In this document: positions 1-10,200 of the stretch, piece by piece
Numbering within the stretch: position 1 is the first letter of the stretch
Layout of the letters: each line of letters begins with the position of its first letter
Origin: Pristionchus mayeri
Lineage: Eukaryota > Nematoda > Chromadorea > Rhabditida > Neodiplogasteridae
Direction of reading: 5' to 3'
Assembly: GCA_036245805.1 (NCBI GenBank)
Contig: BTRK01000001.1
Coordinates: 38,204,995 to 38,268,994 of the forward strand
DNA: 64,000 bases
Notes under the pieces: model-generated
Databases searched by the model: none
What the model saw: only the letters and a program-made list of their open reading frames with translations
Told to the model about the DNA's origin: nothing
Position numbers and translations under genes: made by a program

Positions 1-1954
1 GGCTCTGGTTGACACCGAAAGGCGTTACGCAAAAGCGTAGGACAAGAATGTTGTTGGGGGAGACAGGCTTGTCGATGTCTTTCAGCCATAGAAATCTGAG
101 CATATTCCTCTGTGAAGGACACAGTTTCACTTGCAGGAATGCTTTCTCAACGTCGGCAACGATGAGAAATGGCCTGAGTCTGGCACGAATGAGGAGGGAC
201 GGAATCATTTCCAGGTCACTTGGTCCAGGGTGGATCATGTCGTTGAGTGATGGTTTGTTTTTGAGATGGGCTGAAGCATCATAGACTATGCGCAGTGGAG
301 TGGTTGGTTTGTCTGGTCGAAGGACTGCTTGATGAGCAAGATAGTGTATGATACCACTAGTGTCAGATGGGTCGACTGCTTCTACTTGCCCTAATGAAAT
401 CTGATCTTGGATGACAGAATCGTAAAAGAGCAGCAGGTTTCTGTCAGTGGACAGATTGCGCTGTGTGGAGGAAAGACGGGAGACTGCCAGATTGTAATTA
501 TCTGGCAATTCATCCTTGGCATCAGGCTTCATGGCATACTGAACATAGTATCCGTCATCGTGAGACTGAACGGTGTCGTTGAAATGTTTCGTCACTAATT
601 CGTCAGCCAACTTGCGCTCCTCCTTCTCTGTGGTCTCGTATACGCGCGAGATCGGATCCACAGAAAGGAAACGCTCAGCTAATTGATCTACTGAATAATT
701 GACCGTGGTGACTGAGGCAACTGTGAGTGAAGGAGTGACTTGGTGATCAGAGGGGTTTGTTGGGGGAAGACCCTGACTCTGATTTGTAGGAGCAGCCTTA
801 TTCTTCTTGGTCGGAAGTGGTGGCGTCAGGTTCTCTGAAACGGCGACGAGGGGACCGATTACAGATTGGATCAAGCGGTATCCTCCAGGAAGTGTCGTCG
901 ATGTCGAGTTCTCCAGTAACTTGAGTGTGTCTCCGACACCGAGAAGCAAATCGGGAATAACAGTCGACTGAGTGAAATGAACTGGGATGGTAGTGAGAGT
1001 TGTCCTGATTACATCTAAATCAGCTTCAGACAATGGCTGATGATGTATCGATTGAGTGATGGTGTCAGTATCATGAACAATAGCTTTGATGACTTCCCTA
1101 CCATGGTCAGTGATGAGCTCAAATTGTACTACTTCGTGGCTAGAGGGAAGGGAATTCTGATCCGCAGTCATTACTCCTGTGATGGAAGCATGTAACTGGT
1201 CGATTGGTTTGAGGTGAAGCTGATTGACTAGTCTTCGAGAGATGAGAGATACTTGTGCACCAGCATCTAGTAGTGCGTTCGCGTAGGAACTTCTGAGCTC
1301 GATCGTGTTTGCTTCTGAGCTCGATCGTGTTTGACAGAAGTACTGCTGGTGGCGGAGTCCGCGGCCCTGCTCGTCCTTACACCCTCGGACACACACATCT
1401 GGTTCGCACGAGGCTGAGTGTGCGGCGTTCTTGATACGGAAACACCGAAGACACTGATTCGGAGCCATGAGGGAAAGGCGGGTGGAAATGCTCGTGACAT
1501 GGGAACAATTGCGGGAGTAATGGATCGTCGAATTACAGAAAGTACATTTCACAGTCTGAGCGATATGGAAAGGCTTGGAAATGGGGTTAGTGCGTGGAGC
1601 AATGGGGGATCGACTACGATCTCTTGAATGAGTGGGACGGTCTAGTGAATTCGGGGTACGAAACTGTGAACGAGGGGCAATGCTAATGCGAGGGGTATCA
1701 GGGGTGGAGATTGAATGGGAGTGGTTGGGGGAAGGCTGAGTGGTGTTGCTCAAAATGGCAGAGAGGGAGAGGGACATCGAGACGAGCTCGTTCTTGATGA
1801 TCTTCGACTCATTGGAGACGTGAGCCTTGAGATAGTTGAGATCCTCTTTGAGGATCTTTATCTCCTCACGACTCTTGTACAGCTCAGAATGGAGAGAATC
1901 GAAGCAGGACTCGATGAAATCCTGAAGGGAAAAGATAAATGAACTGATAGACAT
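1..1954 (-). CDS. BEL/Pao retrotransposon polyprotein, copy A (partial, runs off the left edge)
   Basis: This is the N-terminal part of a gag-pol frame whose start codon corresponds to 1,954; the rest lies outside the window. It carries the short alternative gag: a coiled-coil-like N-terminus, an S/R/P-rich linker, and Cys/His clusters resembling zinc knuckles. The DUF1758-type aspartic protease follows, with DAGA in place of the usual DSGA or DTGA. The frame is open through the visible part. It differs from copy B by a few substitutions, for example one changing Gly to Val downstream of the protease. Confidence 0.85.
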   Translation of the reverse strand, partial: MSISSFIFSLQDFIESCFDSLHSELYKSREEIKILKEDLNYLKAHVSNESKIIKNELVSMSLSLSAILSNTTQPSPNHSHSISTPDTPRISIAPRSQFRTPNSLDRPTHSRDRSRSPIAPRTNPISKPFHIAQTVKCTFCNSTIHYSRNCSHVTSISTRLSLMAPNQCLRCFRIKNAAHSASCEPDVCVRGCKDEQGRGLRHQQYFCQTRSSSEANTIELRSSYANALLDAGAQVSLISRRLVNQLHLKPIDQLHASITGVMTADQNSLPSSHEVVQFELITDHGREVIKAIVHDTDTITQSIHHQPLSEADLDVIRTTLTTIPVHFTQSTVIPDLLLGVGDTLKLLENSTSTTLPGGYRLIQSVIGPLVAVSENLTPPLPTKKNKAAPTNQSQGLPPTNPSDHQVTPSLTVASVTTVNYSVDQLAERFLSVDPISRVYETTEKEERKLADELVTKHFNDTVQSHDDGYYVQYAMKPDAKDELPDNYNLAVSRLSSTQRNLSTDRNLLLFYDSVIQDQISLGQVEAVDPSDTSGIIHYLAHQAVLRPDKPTTPLRIVYDASAHLKNKPSLNDMIHPGPSDLEMIPSLLIRARLRPFLIVADVEKAFLQVKLCPSQRNMLRFLWLKDIDKPVSPNNILVLRFCVTPFGVNQS

Positions 1955-2265
1955 GATGGTTTGACTGATATTGAGAATGTGATAGAGATAAAAAAGGGAT
2001 AAAAAAGGGAGTTTCGTGCTTATGAAAATATGAAATACTGGATTGATGGATTTGAGGGACGAGATTCAATTATTACCCTAGTCGAGTAGTCGTCGTACGA
2101 CGTGAGAAGAGCTGCCTCTTGGTCCATCTTCAACTCTTCTTCATGATCGATCGACTGAATGGAAATGATAAGTGAATAGAATGAAATAAATGATTGTATT
2201 ATAATTTCAGTGTATATGCACAGTGGAATCCTTGGGGGAGGGGAAAGGGGGGAAGGCAGTGATTC

Positions 2266-5200
2266 CTAATTGCGCTGCGCTGAGCTCTTGGATCTAGTGA
2301 CCATGGGATGGGATGCTTGTCCTACTGGGCCCACAGGGTGTGTATTTTCTGATGAGTGAATCTCAAGTGGGATCAGAAGATTGAGAGGTCTCTCGATTGT
2401 TCGGCCGGCATGTGATCGCAGCGTGGCCGAAGTATTAGTGAGTGAGAGGATCTTCGCCATTTTCCAGGATGATCTCGGCGTAGTTCCACTCTCGTCTACC
2501 ACTAGGACAATGGAACCAATTTTGGGGACGGAGCTGGATGATCGATTAGACTGTAGTGGGTCGGATGAATGATTCTGCGAATCTCTGAGGGTGATGAGGT
2601 ACTCACTATGCCATCTTCTCCAGAACGATTCAACGATTTTGATCGATCGTCTGAGCTGTTTCATTGCTGCTTCTCTGCTTGAGTTTTCCTCTTCTGGAGG
2701 AATGTAGTCGTCACTATCAGTGAGGGTGAGTGAGCAACCAAGGACGGAACTGGGCAGTATGAGATCGATAGGTCTAAGGATGGGACCAGAGAAAGACTGG
2801 ATGTCATCTGATGAAACGTATGTAAGAGGTCTCGAATTGAGGAGCTCCTCAACTTCACAAGTAAACGTGTCGAATTCGTCTCTGGTGAGTTTCTTCTTCC
2901 CTATGGAACGGGAGAATGATTCCTTGATGATTTTGATGAGTCTCTCGTAGATTCCTCCCTTCCATGGAGAATGGGCAGTGGTGAAGTTCCAAGTGATCCC
3001 TAGTGAGGAGAAAAGTGTGTTGATCTCAGGGTCGTTCTCAGATTTGGACAACAATGTGCTTGCCATCTTAAAAGTGGTAGCCTTGTCGAAGGTGATTCTC
3101 TGGGGTGTCCCTTTACGGGAACAGAAACGACGAAAGGCAAGAATGAATGCAGAGGGGAGAAGCGATGAGACCACTTCAAGATGGGTGAGTCTGGTGGACA
3201 AGCAAGTGAGAACAACGATCCAGACTTTCGAGTTGTCATCGACATGGAATGGACCTGCATAATCTATCCCACAGTGCTCGAATGGGAGGCTCTGTCTGAC
3301 TCTATCAGAAGGGAGTGGAGGAGTCTGAGGGTACGTGAATGGAAGATTATTGGTCTTCCTGCAAGGAATGCATTGCCTGAGAGTGGACTTGACAAGAGGT
3401 CTGGCTCGTGGAATCAGGAACTTGATCTTGAGGGTGTTGAGAACTATGTCTACTCCAGCATGGGTGGAAGAGTGAATGTCCCTAATGAGAAGTCGAGCTA
3501 GAGTGCTGTCAGGAGAAGTGGGGATGAAGATGGGGGATTTGAATTCCTCATGTTGATTCGAGTTAGTAACTCGAGTGCTGACTCTCAACAATCCAGTGGA
3601 TGGATCATTGATTAGAGACTTCTTGATGACTGAGTCACTGAGCGATTGCTGACTGAAAAAAATGAGGCGATTGAAGGCGAATCTCCTCTCACGTGCATCC
3701 AGAGTAGATGCAGTGGGTTGGGGGAGGTGACTCAGTTTCTCGAGAATGCTTGCATTACTGGTCTTATGTGCGCATCGGGCGATGAATCGATAAACTAGCG
3801 CTGTCACATTGATAGCCCTTTTGAGGCTCGAATGGCGAGGGAGATTGATGGGAGACTCTGGTGGTGTCTCAATCACCTGAGCGCTGATCACTACTGGGAA
3901 CGGATCGATATCCGGGTACTGAAGTTCGGACAGATTCGTGTCAGGCCATTCAGAGGGATTGGATGATAACCACGGAGGGCCAATCCACCATTGATGCGAA
4001 GGATCGTTCATGTCTGATGAGGAAAGGCCACGAGTTGCATGGTCGGCAGGGTTCTCTTCGCCTCTGACATGTCTCGGTGAGTGGTAAGAGAGAAGATTAT
4101 CAGACGTAAGGGCGTCTCTGATCGAATGAATGAGCTTAACTCTATTGGAAACGAATACACCGACTGGCTTGTTGAACCCAGGTCTACACCAATGAAGTGT
4201 CACAGCTGAATCCGAGAACGAGTATACATGGATTTGCTTTGTGGGAAACTCTTTTCGGATAGTCTCCACCGTGAACTGAAGCAAATTGTGTGCCATGGCA
4301 AGTGAATCAAGTTCCATCTTGGGTATGGTGGACTTGGAATTGATGGGGGCTAGCCTAGTTTTGGAGATGATAAGTGTCGGTTTTTGACCAGGCACGTAAC
4401 TATAGACCGAGGCTGCCATTGCTGATTTTGAAGCATCGCAGAATGCAACTAGAGTGATGTCATTTGATTCAGAGATATGCGTAAATCGATAGATTGGGAG
4501 TGAGAACTGTTCGAGGTCTGAAATCTGATTGTGGAAGGATTCCCTAGTGTTCTCGTCTACTGGTTCATCCCACTTGATTGGACTGTTCCATAGACCTTGG
4601 ACTGTGAGTCGAGGAGGGAGAAGGAGTGGGTTAAGAAGCCCTAGTGGATCGTATGAACTCGATACAGTACTGAGCATGGATCTCTTCGACTCTTTTTCTC
4701 TCTTGTTAGAGACGGGAATATTGATAGAGAGAGAATCTTCCTCAGTGTTCCAAATGAGACCGAGAAGTTTCTGGTTACTATCCTTTGATTGATCGGAATC
4801 TGGCACACACGACATGAATGAGGATGAATTGGATGAGTAATCTCTAAGGTTCATGGACATCGATTGGAACAGGTGTTTCGACTGTGTGTACATGAAGGAA
4901 GATGGGTTGTCAGCAGTGATGATGATGTTGTCTACGTAAAGATTGGAAACAAGTTGATGGACTAAGTGGGGGTCGCATTTCTTGCCCTCGTGCTGGATGT
5001 GATGGTTGATTACCTTGTTGAGAAGGCACGGGCTCTGGTTGACACCGAAAGGCGTTACGCAAAAGCGTAGGACAAGAATGTTGTTGGGGGAGACAGGCTT
5101 GTCGATGTCTTTCAGCCATAGAAATCTGAGCATATTCCTCTGTGAAGGACACAGTTTCACTTGCAGGAATGCTTTCTCAACGTCGGCAACGATGAGAAAT

Positions 5201-6984
5201 GGCCTGAGTCTGGCACGAATGAGGAGGGACGGAATCATTTCCAGGTCACTTGGTCCAGGGTGGATCATGTCGTTGAGTGATGGTTTGTTTTTGAGATGGG
5301 CTGAAGCATCATAGACTATGCGCAGTGGAGTGGTTGGTTTGTCTGGTCGAAGGACTGCTTGATGAGCAAGATAGTGTATGATACCACTAGTGTCAGATGG
5401 GTCGACTGCTTCTACTTGCCCTAATGAAATCTGATCTTGGATGACAGAATCGTAAAAGAGCAGCAGGTTTCTGTCAGTGGACAGATTGCGCTGTGTGGAG
5501 GAAAGACGGGAGACTGCCAGATTGTAATTATCTGGCAATTCATCCTTGGCATCAGGCTTCATGGCATACTGAACATAGTATCCGTCATCGTGAGACTGAA
5601 CGGTGTCGTTGAAATGTTTCGTCACTAATTCGTCAGCCAACTTGCGCTCCTCCTTCTCTGTGGTCTCGTATACGCGCGAGATCGGATCCACAGAAAGGAA
5701 ACGCTCAGCTAATTGATCTACTGAATAATTGACCGTGGTGACTGAGGCAACTGTGAGTGAAGGAGTGACTTGGTGATCAGAGGGGTTTGTTGGGGGAAGA
5801 CCCTGACTCTGATTTGTAGGAGCAGCCTTATTCTTCTTGGTCGGAAGTGGTGGCGTCAGGTTCTCGGAACCGGCGACGAGGGGACCGATTACAGATTGGA
5901 TCAAGCGGTATCCTCCAGGAAGTGTCGTCGATGTCGAGTTCTCCAGTAACTTGAGTGTGTCTCCGACACCGAGAAGCAAATCGGGAATAACAGTCGACTG
6001 AGTGAAATGAACTGGGATGGTAGTGAGAGTTGTCCTGATTACATCTAAATCAGCTTCAGACAATGGCTGATGATGTATCGATTGAGTGATGGTGTCAGTA
6101 TCATGAACAATAGCTTTGATGACTTCCCTACCATGGTCAGTGATGAGCTCAAATTGTACTACTTCGTGGCTAGAGGGAAGGGAATTCTGATCCGCAGTCA
6201 TTACTCCTGTGATGGAAGCATGTAACTGGTCGATTGGTTTGAGGTGAAGCTGATTGACTAGTCTTCGAGAGATGAGAGATACTTGTGCACCAGCATCTAG
6301 TAGTGCGTTCGCGTAGGAACTTCTGAGCTCGATCGTGTTTGCTTCTGAGCTCGATCGTGTTTGACAGAAGTACTGCTGGTGGCGGAGTCCGCGGCCCTGC
6401 TCGTCCTTACACCCTCGGACACACACATCTGGTTCGCACGAGGCTGAGTGTGCGGCGTTCTTGATACGGAAACACCGAAGACACTGATTCGGAGCCATGA
6501 GGGAAAGGCGGGTGGAAATGCTCGTGACATGGGAACAATTGCGGGAGTAATGGATCGTCGAATTACAGAAAGTACATTTCACAGTCTGAGCGATATGGAA
6601 AGGCTTGGAAATGGGGTTAGTGCGTGGAGCAATGGGGGATCGACTACGATCTCTTGAATGAGTGGGACGGTCTAGTGAATTCGGGGTACGAAACTGTGAA
6701 CGAGGGGCAATGCTAATGCGAGGGGTATCAGGGGTGGAGATTGAATGGGAGTGGTTGGGGGAAGGCTGAGTGGTGTTACTCAAAATGGCAGAGAGGGAGA
6801 GGGACATCGAGCCGAGCTCGTTCTTGATGATCTTCGACTCATTGGAGACGTGAGCCTTGAGATAGTTGAGATCCTCTTTGAGGATCTTTATCTCCTCACG
6901 ACTCTTGTACAGCTCAGAATGGAGAGAATCGAAGCAGGACTCGATGAAATCCTGAAGGGAAAAGATAAATGAACTGATAGACAT
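2266..6984 (-). CDS. BEL/Pao gag-pol polyprotein, copy B with short alternative gag
   Basis: Open frame of 1,572 residues. Residues about 1-215 are an alternative gag: a predicted coiled coil near 15-60, an S/R/P-rich stretch, then CxxC/H/C clusters. The DUF1758 aspartic protease starts near 218, reverse transcriptase lies near 530-720 with a YVDN box at about 686, and RNase H near 840-960 (CDAS motif). The integrase has an HHCC zinc site near 1,170 and a core starting around 1,240 (GIDYAGP), followed by a DUF5641-like C-terminus. From the protease onward it is nearly identical to the right-hand copy, but the gag is unrelated. A 22-bp tandem duplication (6,320-6,363) marks the gag/protease junction. 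No frameshift or stop is present. Confidence 0.92.
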   Translation of the reverse strand: MSISSFIFSLQDFIESCFDSLHSELYKSREEIKILKEDLNYLKAHVSNESKIIKNELGSMSLSLSAILSNTTQPSPNHSHSISTPDTPRISIAPRSQFRTPNSLDRPTHSRDRSRSPIAPRTNPISKPFHIAQTVKCTFCNSTIHYSRNCSHVTSISTRLSLMAPNQCLRCFRIKNAAHSASCEPDVCVRGCKDEQGRGLRHQQYFCQTRSSSEANTIELRSSYANALLDAGAQVSLISRRLVNQLHLKPIDQLHASITGVMTADQNSLPSSHEVVQFELITDHGREVIKAIVHDTDTITQSIHHQPLSEADLDVIRTTLTTIPVHFTQSTVIPDLLLGVGDTLKLLENSTSTTLPGGYRLIQSVIGPLVAGSENLTPPLPTKKNKAAPTNQSQGLPPTNPSDHQVTPSLTVASVTTVNYSVDQLAERFLSVDPISRVYETTEKEERKLADELVTKHFNDTVQSHDDGYYVQYAMKPDAKDELPDNYNLAVSRLSSTQRNLSTDRNLLLFYDSVIQDQISLGQVEAVDPSDTSGIIHYLAHQAVLRPDKPTTPLRIVYDASAHLKNKPSLNDMIHPGPSDLEMIPSLLIRARLRPFLIVADVEKAFLQVKLCPSQRNMLRFLWLKDIDKPVSPNNILVLRFCVTPFGVNQSPCLLNKVINHHIQHEGKKCDPHLVHQLVSNLYVDNIIITADNPSSFMYTQSKHLFQSMSMNLRDYSSNSSSFMSCVPDSDQSKDSNQKLLGLIWNTEEDSLSINIPVSNKREKESKRSMLSTVSSSYDPLGLLNPLLLPPRLTVQGLWNSPIKWDEPVDENTRESFHNQISDLEQFSLPIYRFTHISESNDITLVAFCDASKSAMAASVYSYVPGQKPTLIISKTRLAPINSKSTIPKMELDSLAMAHNLLQFTVETIRKEFPTKQIHVYSFSDSAVTLHWCRPGFNKPVGVFVSNRVKLIHSIRDALTSDNLLSYHSPRHVRGEENPADHATRGLSSSDMNDPSHQWWIGPPWLSSNPSEWPDTNLSELQYPDIDPFPVVISAQVIETPPESPINLPRHSSLKRAINVTALVYRFIARCAHKTSNASILEKLSHLPQPTASTLDARERRFAFNRLIFFSQQSLSDSVIKKSLINDPSTGLLRVSTRVTNSNQHEEFKSPIFIPTSPDSTLARLLIRDIHSSTHAGVDIVLNTLKIKFLIPRARPLVKSTLRQCIPCRKTNNLPFTYPQTPPLPSDRVRQSLPFEHCGIDYAGPFHVDDNSKVWIVVLTCLSTRLTHLEVVSSLLPSAFILAFRRFCSRKGTPQRITFDKATTFKMASTLLSKSENDPEINTLFSSLGITWNFTTAHSPWKGGIYERLIKIIKESFSRSIGKKKLTRDEFDTFTCEVEELLNSRPLTYVSSDDIQSFSGPILRPIDLILPSSVLGCSLTLTDSDDYIPPEEENSSREAAMKQLRRSIKIVESFWRRWHSEYLITLRDSQNHSSDPLQSNRSSSSVPKIGSIVLVVDESGTTPRSSWKMAKILSLTNTSATLRSHAGRTIERPLNLLIPLEIHSSENTHPVGPVGQASHPMVTRSKSSAQRN

Positions 6985-7295
6985 GATGGTTTGACTGATA
7001 TTGAGAATGTGATAGAGATAAAAAAGGGATAAAAAAGGGAGTTTCGTGCTTATGAAAATATGAAATACTGGATTGATGGATTTGAGGGACGAGATTCAAT
7101 TATTACCCTAGTCGAGTAGTCGTCGTACGACGTGAGAAGAGCTGCCTCTTGGTCCATCTTCAACTCTTCTTCATGATCGATCGACTGAATGGAAATGATA
7201 AGTGAATAGAATGAAATAAATGATTGTATTATAATTTCAGTGTATATGCACAGTGGAATCCTTGGGGGAGGGGAAAGGGGGGAAGGCAGTGATTC

Positions 7296-10200
7296 CTAAT
7301 TGCGCTGCGCTGAGCTCTTGGATCTAGTGACCATGGGATGGGATGCTTGTCCTACTGGGCCCACAGGGTGTGTATTTTCTGATGAGTGAATCTCAAGTGG
7401 GATCAGAAGATTGAGAGGTCTCTCGATTGTTCGGCCGGCATGTGATCGCAGCGTGGCCGAAGTATTAGTGAGTGAGAGGATCTTCGCCATTTTCCAGGAT
7501 GATCTCGGCGTAGTTCCACTCTCGTCTACCACTAGGACAATGGAACCAATTTTGGGGACGGAGCTGGATGATCGATTAGACTGTAGTGGGTCGGATGAAT
7601 GATTCTGCGAATCTCTGAGGGTGATGAGGTACTCACTATGCCATCTTCTCCAGAACGATTCAACGATTTTGATCGATCGTCTGAGCTGTTTCATTGCTGC
7701 TTCTCTGCTTGAGTTTTCCTCTTCTGGAGGAATGTAGTCGTCACTATCAGTGAGGGTGAGTGAGCAACCAAGGACGGAACTGGGCAGTATGAGATCGATA
7801 GGTCTAAGGATGGGACCAGAGAAAGACTGGATGTCATCTGATGAAACGTATGTAAGAGGTCTCGAATTGAGGAGCTCCTCAACTTCACAAGTAAACGTGT
7901 CGAATTCGTCTCTGGTGAGTTTCTTCTTCCCTATGGAACGGGAGAATGATTCCTTGATGATTTTGATGAGTCTCTCGTAGATTCCTCCCTTCCATGGAGA
8001 ATGGGCAGTGGTGAAGTTCCATGTGATCCCTAGTGAGGAGAAAAGTGTGTTGATCTCAGGGTCGTTCTCAGATTTGGACAACAATGTGCTTGCCATCTTA
8101 AAAGTGGTAGCCTTGTCGAAGGTGATTCTCTGGGGTGTCCCTTTACGGGAACAGAAACGACGAAAGGCAAGAATGAATGCAGAGGGGAGAAGCGATGAGA
8201 CCACTTCAAGATGGGTGAGTCTGGTGGACAAGCAAGTGAGAACAACGATCCAGACTTTCGAGTTGTCATCGACATGGAATGGACCTGCATAATCTATCCC
8301 ACAGTGCTCGAATGGGAGGCTCTGTCTGACTCTATCAGAAGGGAGTGGAGGAGTCTGAGGGTACGTGAATGGAAGATTATTGGTCTTCCTGCAAGGAATG
8401 CATTGCCTGAGAGTGGACTTGACAAGAGGTCTGGCTCGTGGAATCAGGAACTTGATCTTGAGGGTGTTGAGAACTATGTCTACTCCAGCATGGGTGGAAG
8501 AGTGAATGTCCCTAATGAGAAGTCGAGCTAGAGTGCTGTCAGGAGAAGTGGGGATGAAGATGGGGGATTTGAATTCCTCATGTTGATTCGAGTTAGTAAC
8601 TCGAGTGCTGACTCTCAACAATCCAGTGGATGGATCATTGATTAGAGACTTCTTGATGACTGAGTCACTGAGCGATTGCTGACTGAAAAAAATGAGGCGA
8701 TTGAAGGCGAATCTCCTCTCACGTGCATCCAGAGTAGATGCAGTGGGTTGGGGGAGGTGACTCAGTTTCTCGAGAATGGTTGCATTACTGGTCTTATGTG
8801 CGCATCGGGCGATGAATCGATAAACTAGCGCTGTCACATTGATAGCCCTTTTGAGGCTCGAATGGCGAGGGAGATTGATGGGAGACTCTGGTGGTGTCTC
8901 AATCACCTGAGCGCTGATCACTACTGGGAATGGATCGATATCCGGGTACTGAAGTTCGGACAGATTCGTGTCAGGCCATTCAGAGGGATTGGATGATAAC
9001 CACGGAGGGCCAATCCACCATTGATGCGAAGGATCGTTCATGTCTGATGAGGAAAGGCCACGAGTTGCATGGTCGGCAGGGTTCTCTTCGCCTCTGACAT
9101 GTCTCGGTGAGTGGTAAGAGAGAAGATTATCAGACGTAAGGGCGTCTCTGATCGAATGAATGAGCTTAACTCTATTGGAAACGAATACACCGACTGGCTT
9201 GTTGAACCCAGGTCTACACCAATGAAGTGTCACAGCTGAATCCGAGAACGAGTATACATGGATTTGCTTTGTGGGAAACTCTTTTCGGATAGTCTCCACC
9301 GTGAACTGAAGCAAATTGTGTGCCATGGCAAGTGAATCAAGTTCCATCTTGGGTATGGTGGACTTGGAATTGATGGGGGCTAGCCTAGTTTTGGAGATGA
9401 TAAGTGTCGGTTTTTGACCAGGCACGTAACTATAGACCGAGGCTGCCATTGCTGATTTTGAAGCATCGCAGAATGCAACTAGAGTGATGTCATTTGATTC
9501 AGAGATATGCGTAAATCGATAGATTGGGAGTGAGAACTGTTCGAGGTCTGAAATCTGATTGTGGAAGGATTCCCTAGTGCTCTCGTCTACTGGTTCATCC
9601 CACTTGATTGGACTGTTCCATAGACCTTGGACTGTGAGTCGAGGAGGGAGAAGGAGTGGGTTAAGAAGCCCTAGTGGATCGTATGAACTCGATACAGTAC
9701 TGAGCATGGATCTCTTCGACTCTTTTTCTCTCTTGTTAGAGACGGGAATATTGATAGAGAGAGAATCTTCCTCAGTGTTCCAAATGAGACCGAGAAGTTT
9801 CTGGTTACTATCCTTTGATTGATCGGAATCTGGCACACACGACATGAATGAGGATGAATTGGATGAGTAATCTCTAAGGTTCATGGACATCGATTGGAAC
9901 AGGTGTTTCGACTGTGTGTACATGAAGGAAGATGGGTTGTCAGCAGTGATGATGATGTTGTCTACGTAAAGATTGGAAACAAGTTGATGGACTAAGTGGG
10001 GGTCGCATTTCTTGCCCTCGTGCTGGATGTGATGGTTGATTACCTTGTTGAGAAGGCACGGGCTCTGGTTGACACCGAAAGGCGTTACGCAAAAGCGTAG
10101 GACAAGAATGTTGTTGGGGGAGACAGGCTTGTCGATGTCTTTCAGCCATAGAAATCTGAGCATATTCCTCTGTGAAGGACACAGTTTCACTTGCAGGAAT

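Noticed and set aside
6985..7295. LTR between BEL copies
   Set aside because: No similarity to the sequence after the primer site at 13,216, no TG/CA ends and no adjacent polypurine tract on the coding strand.
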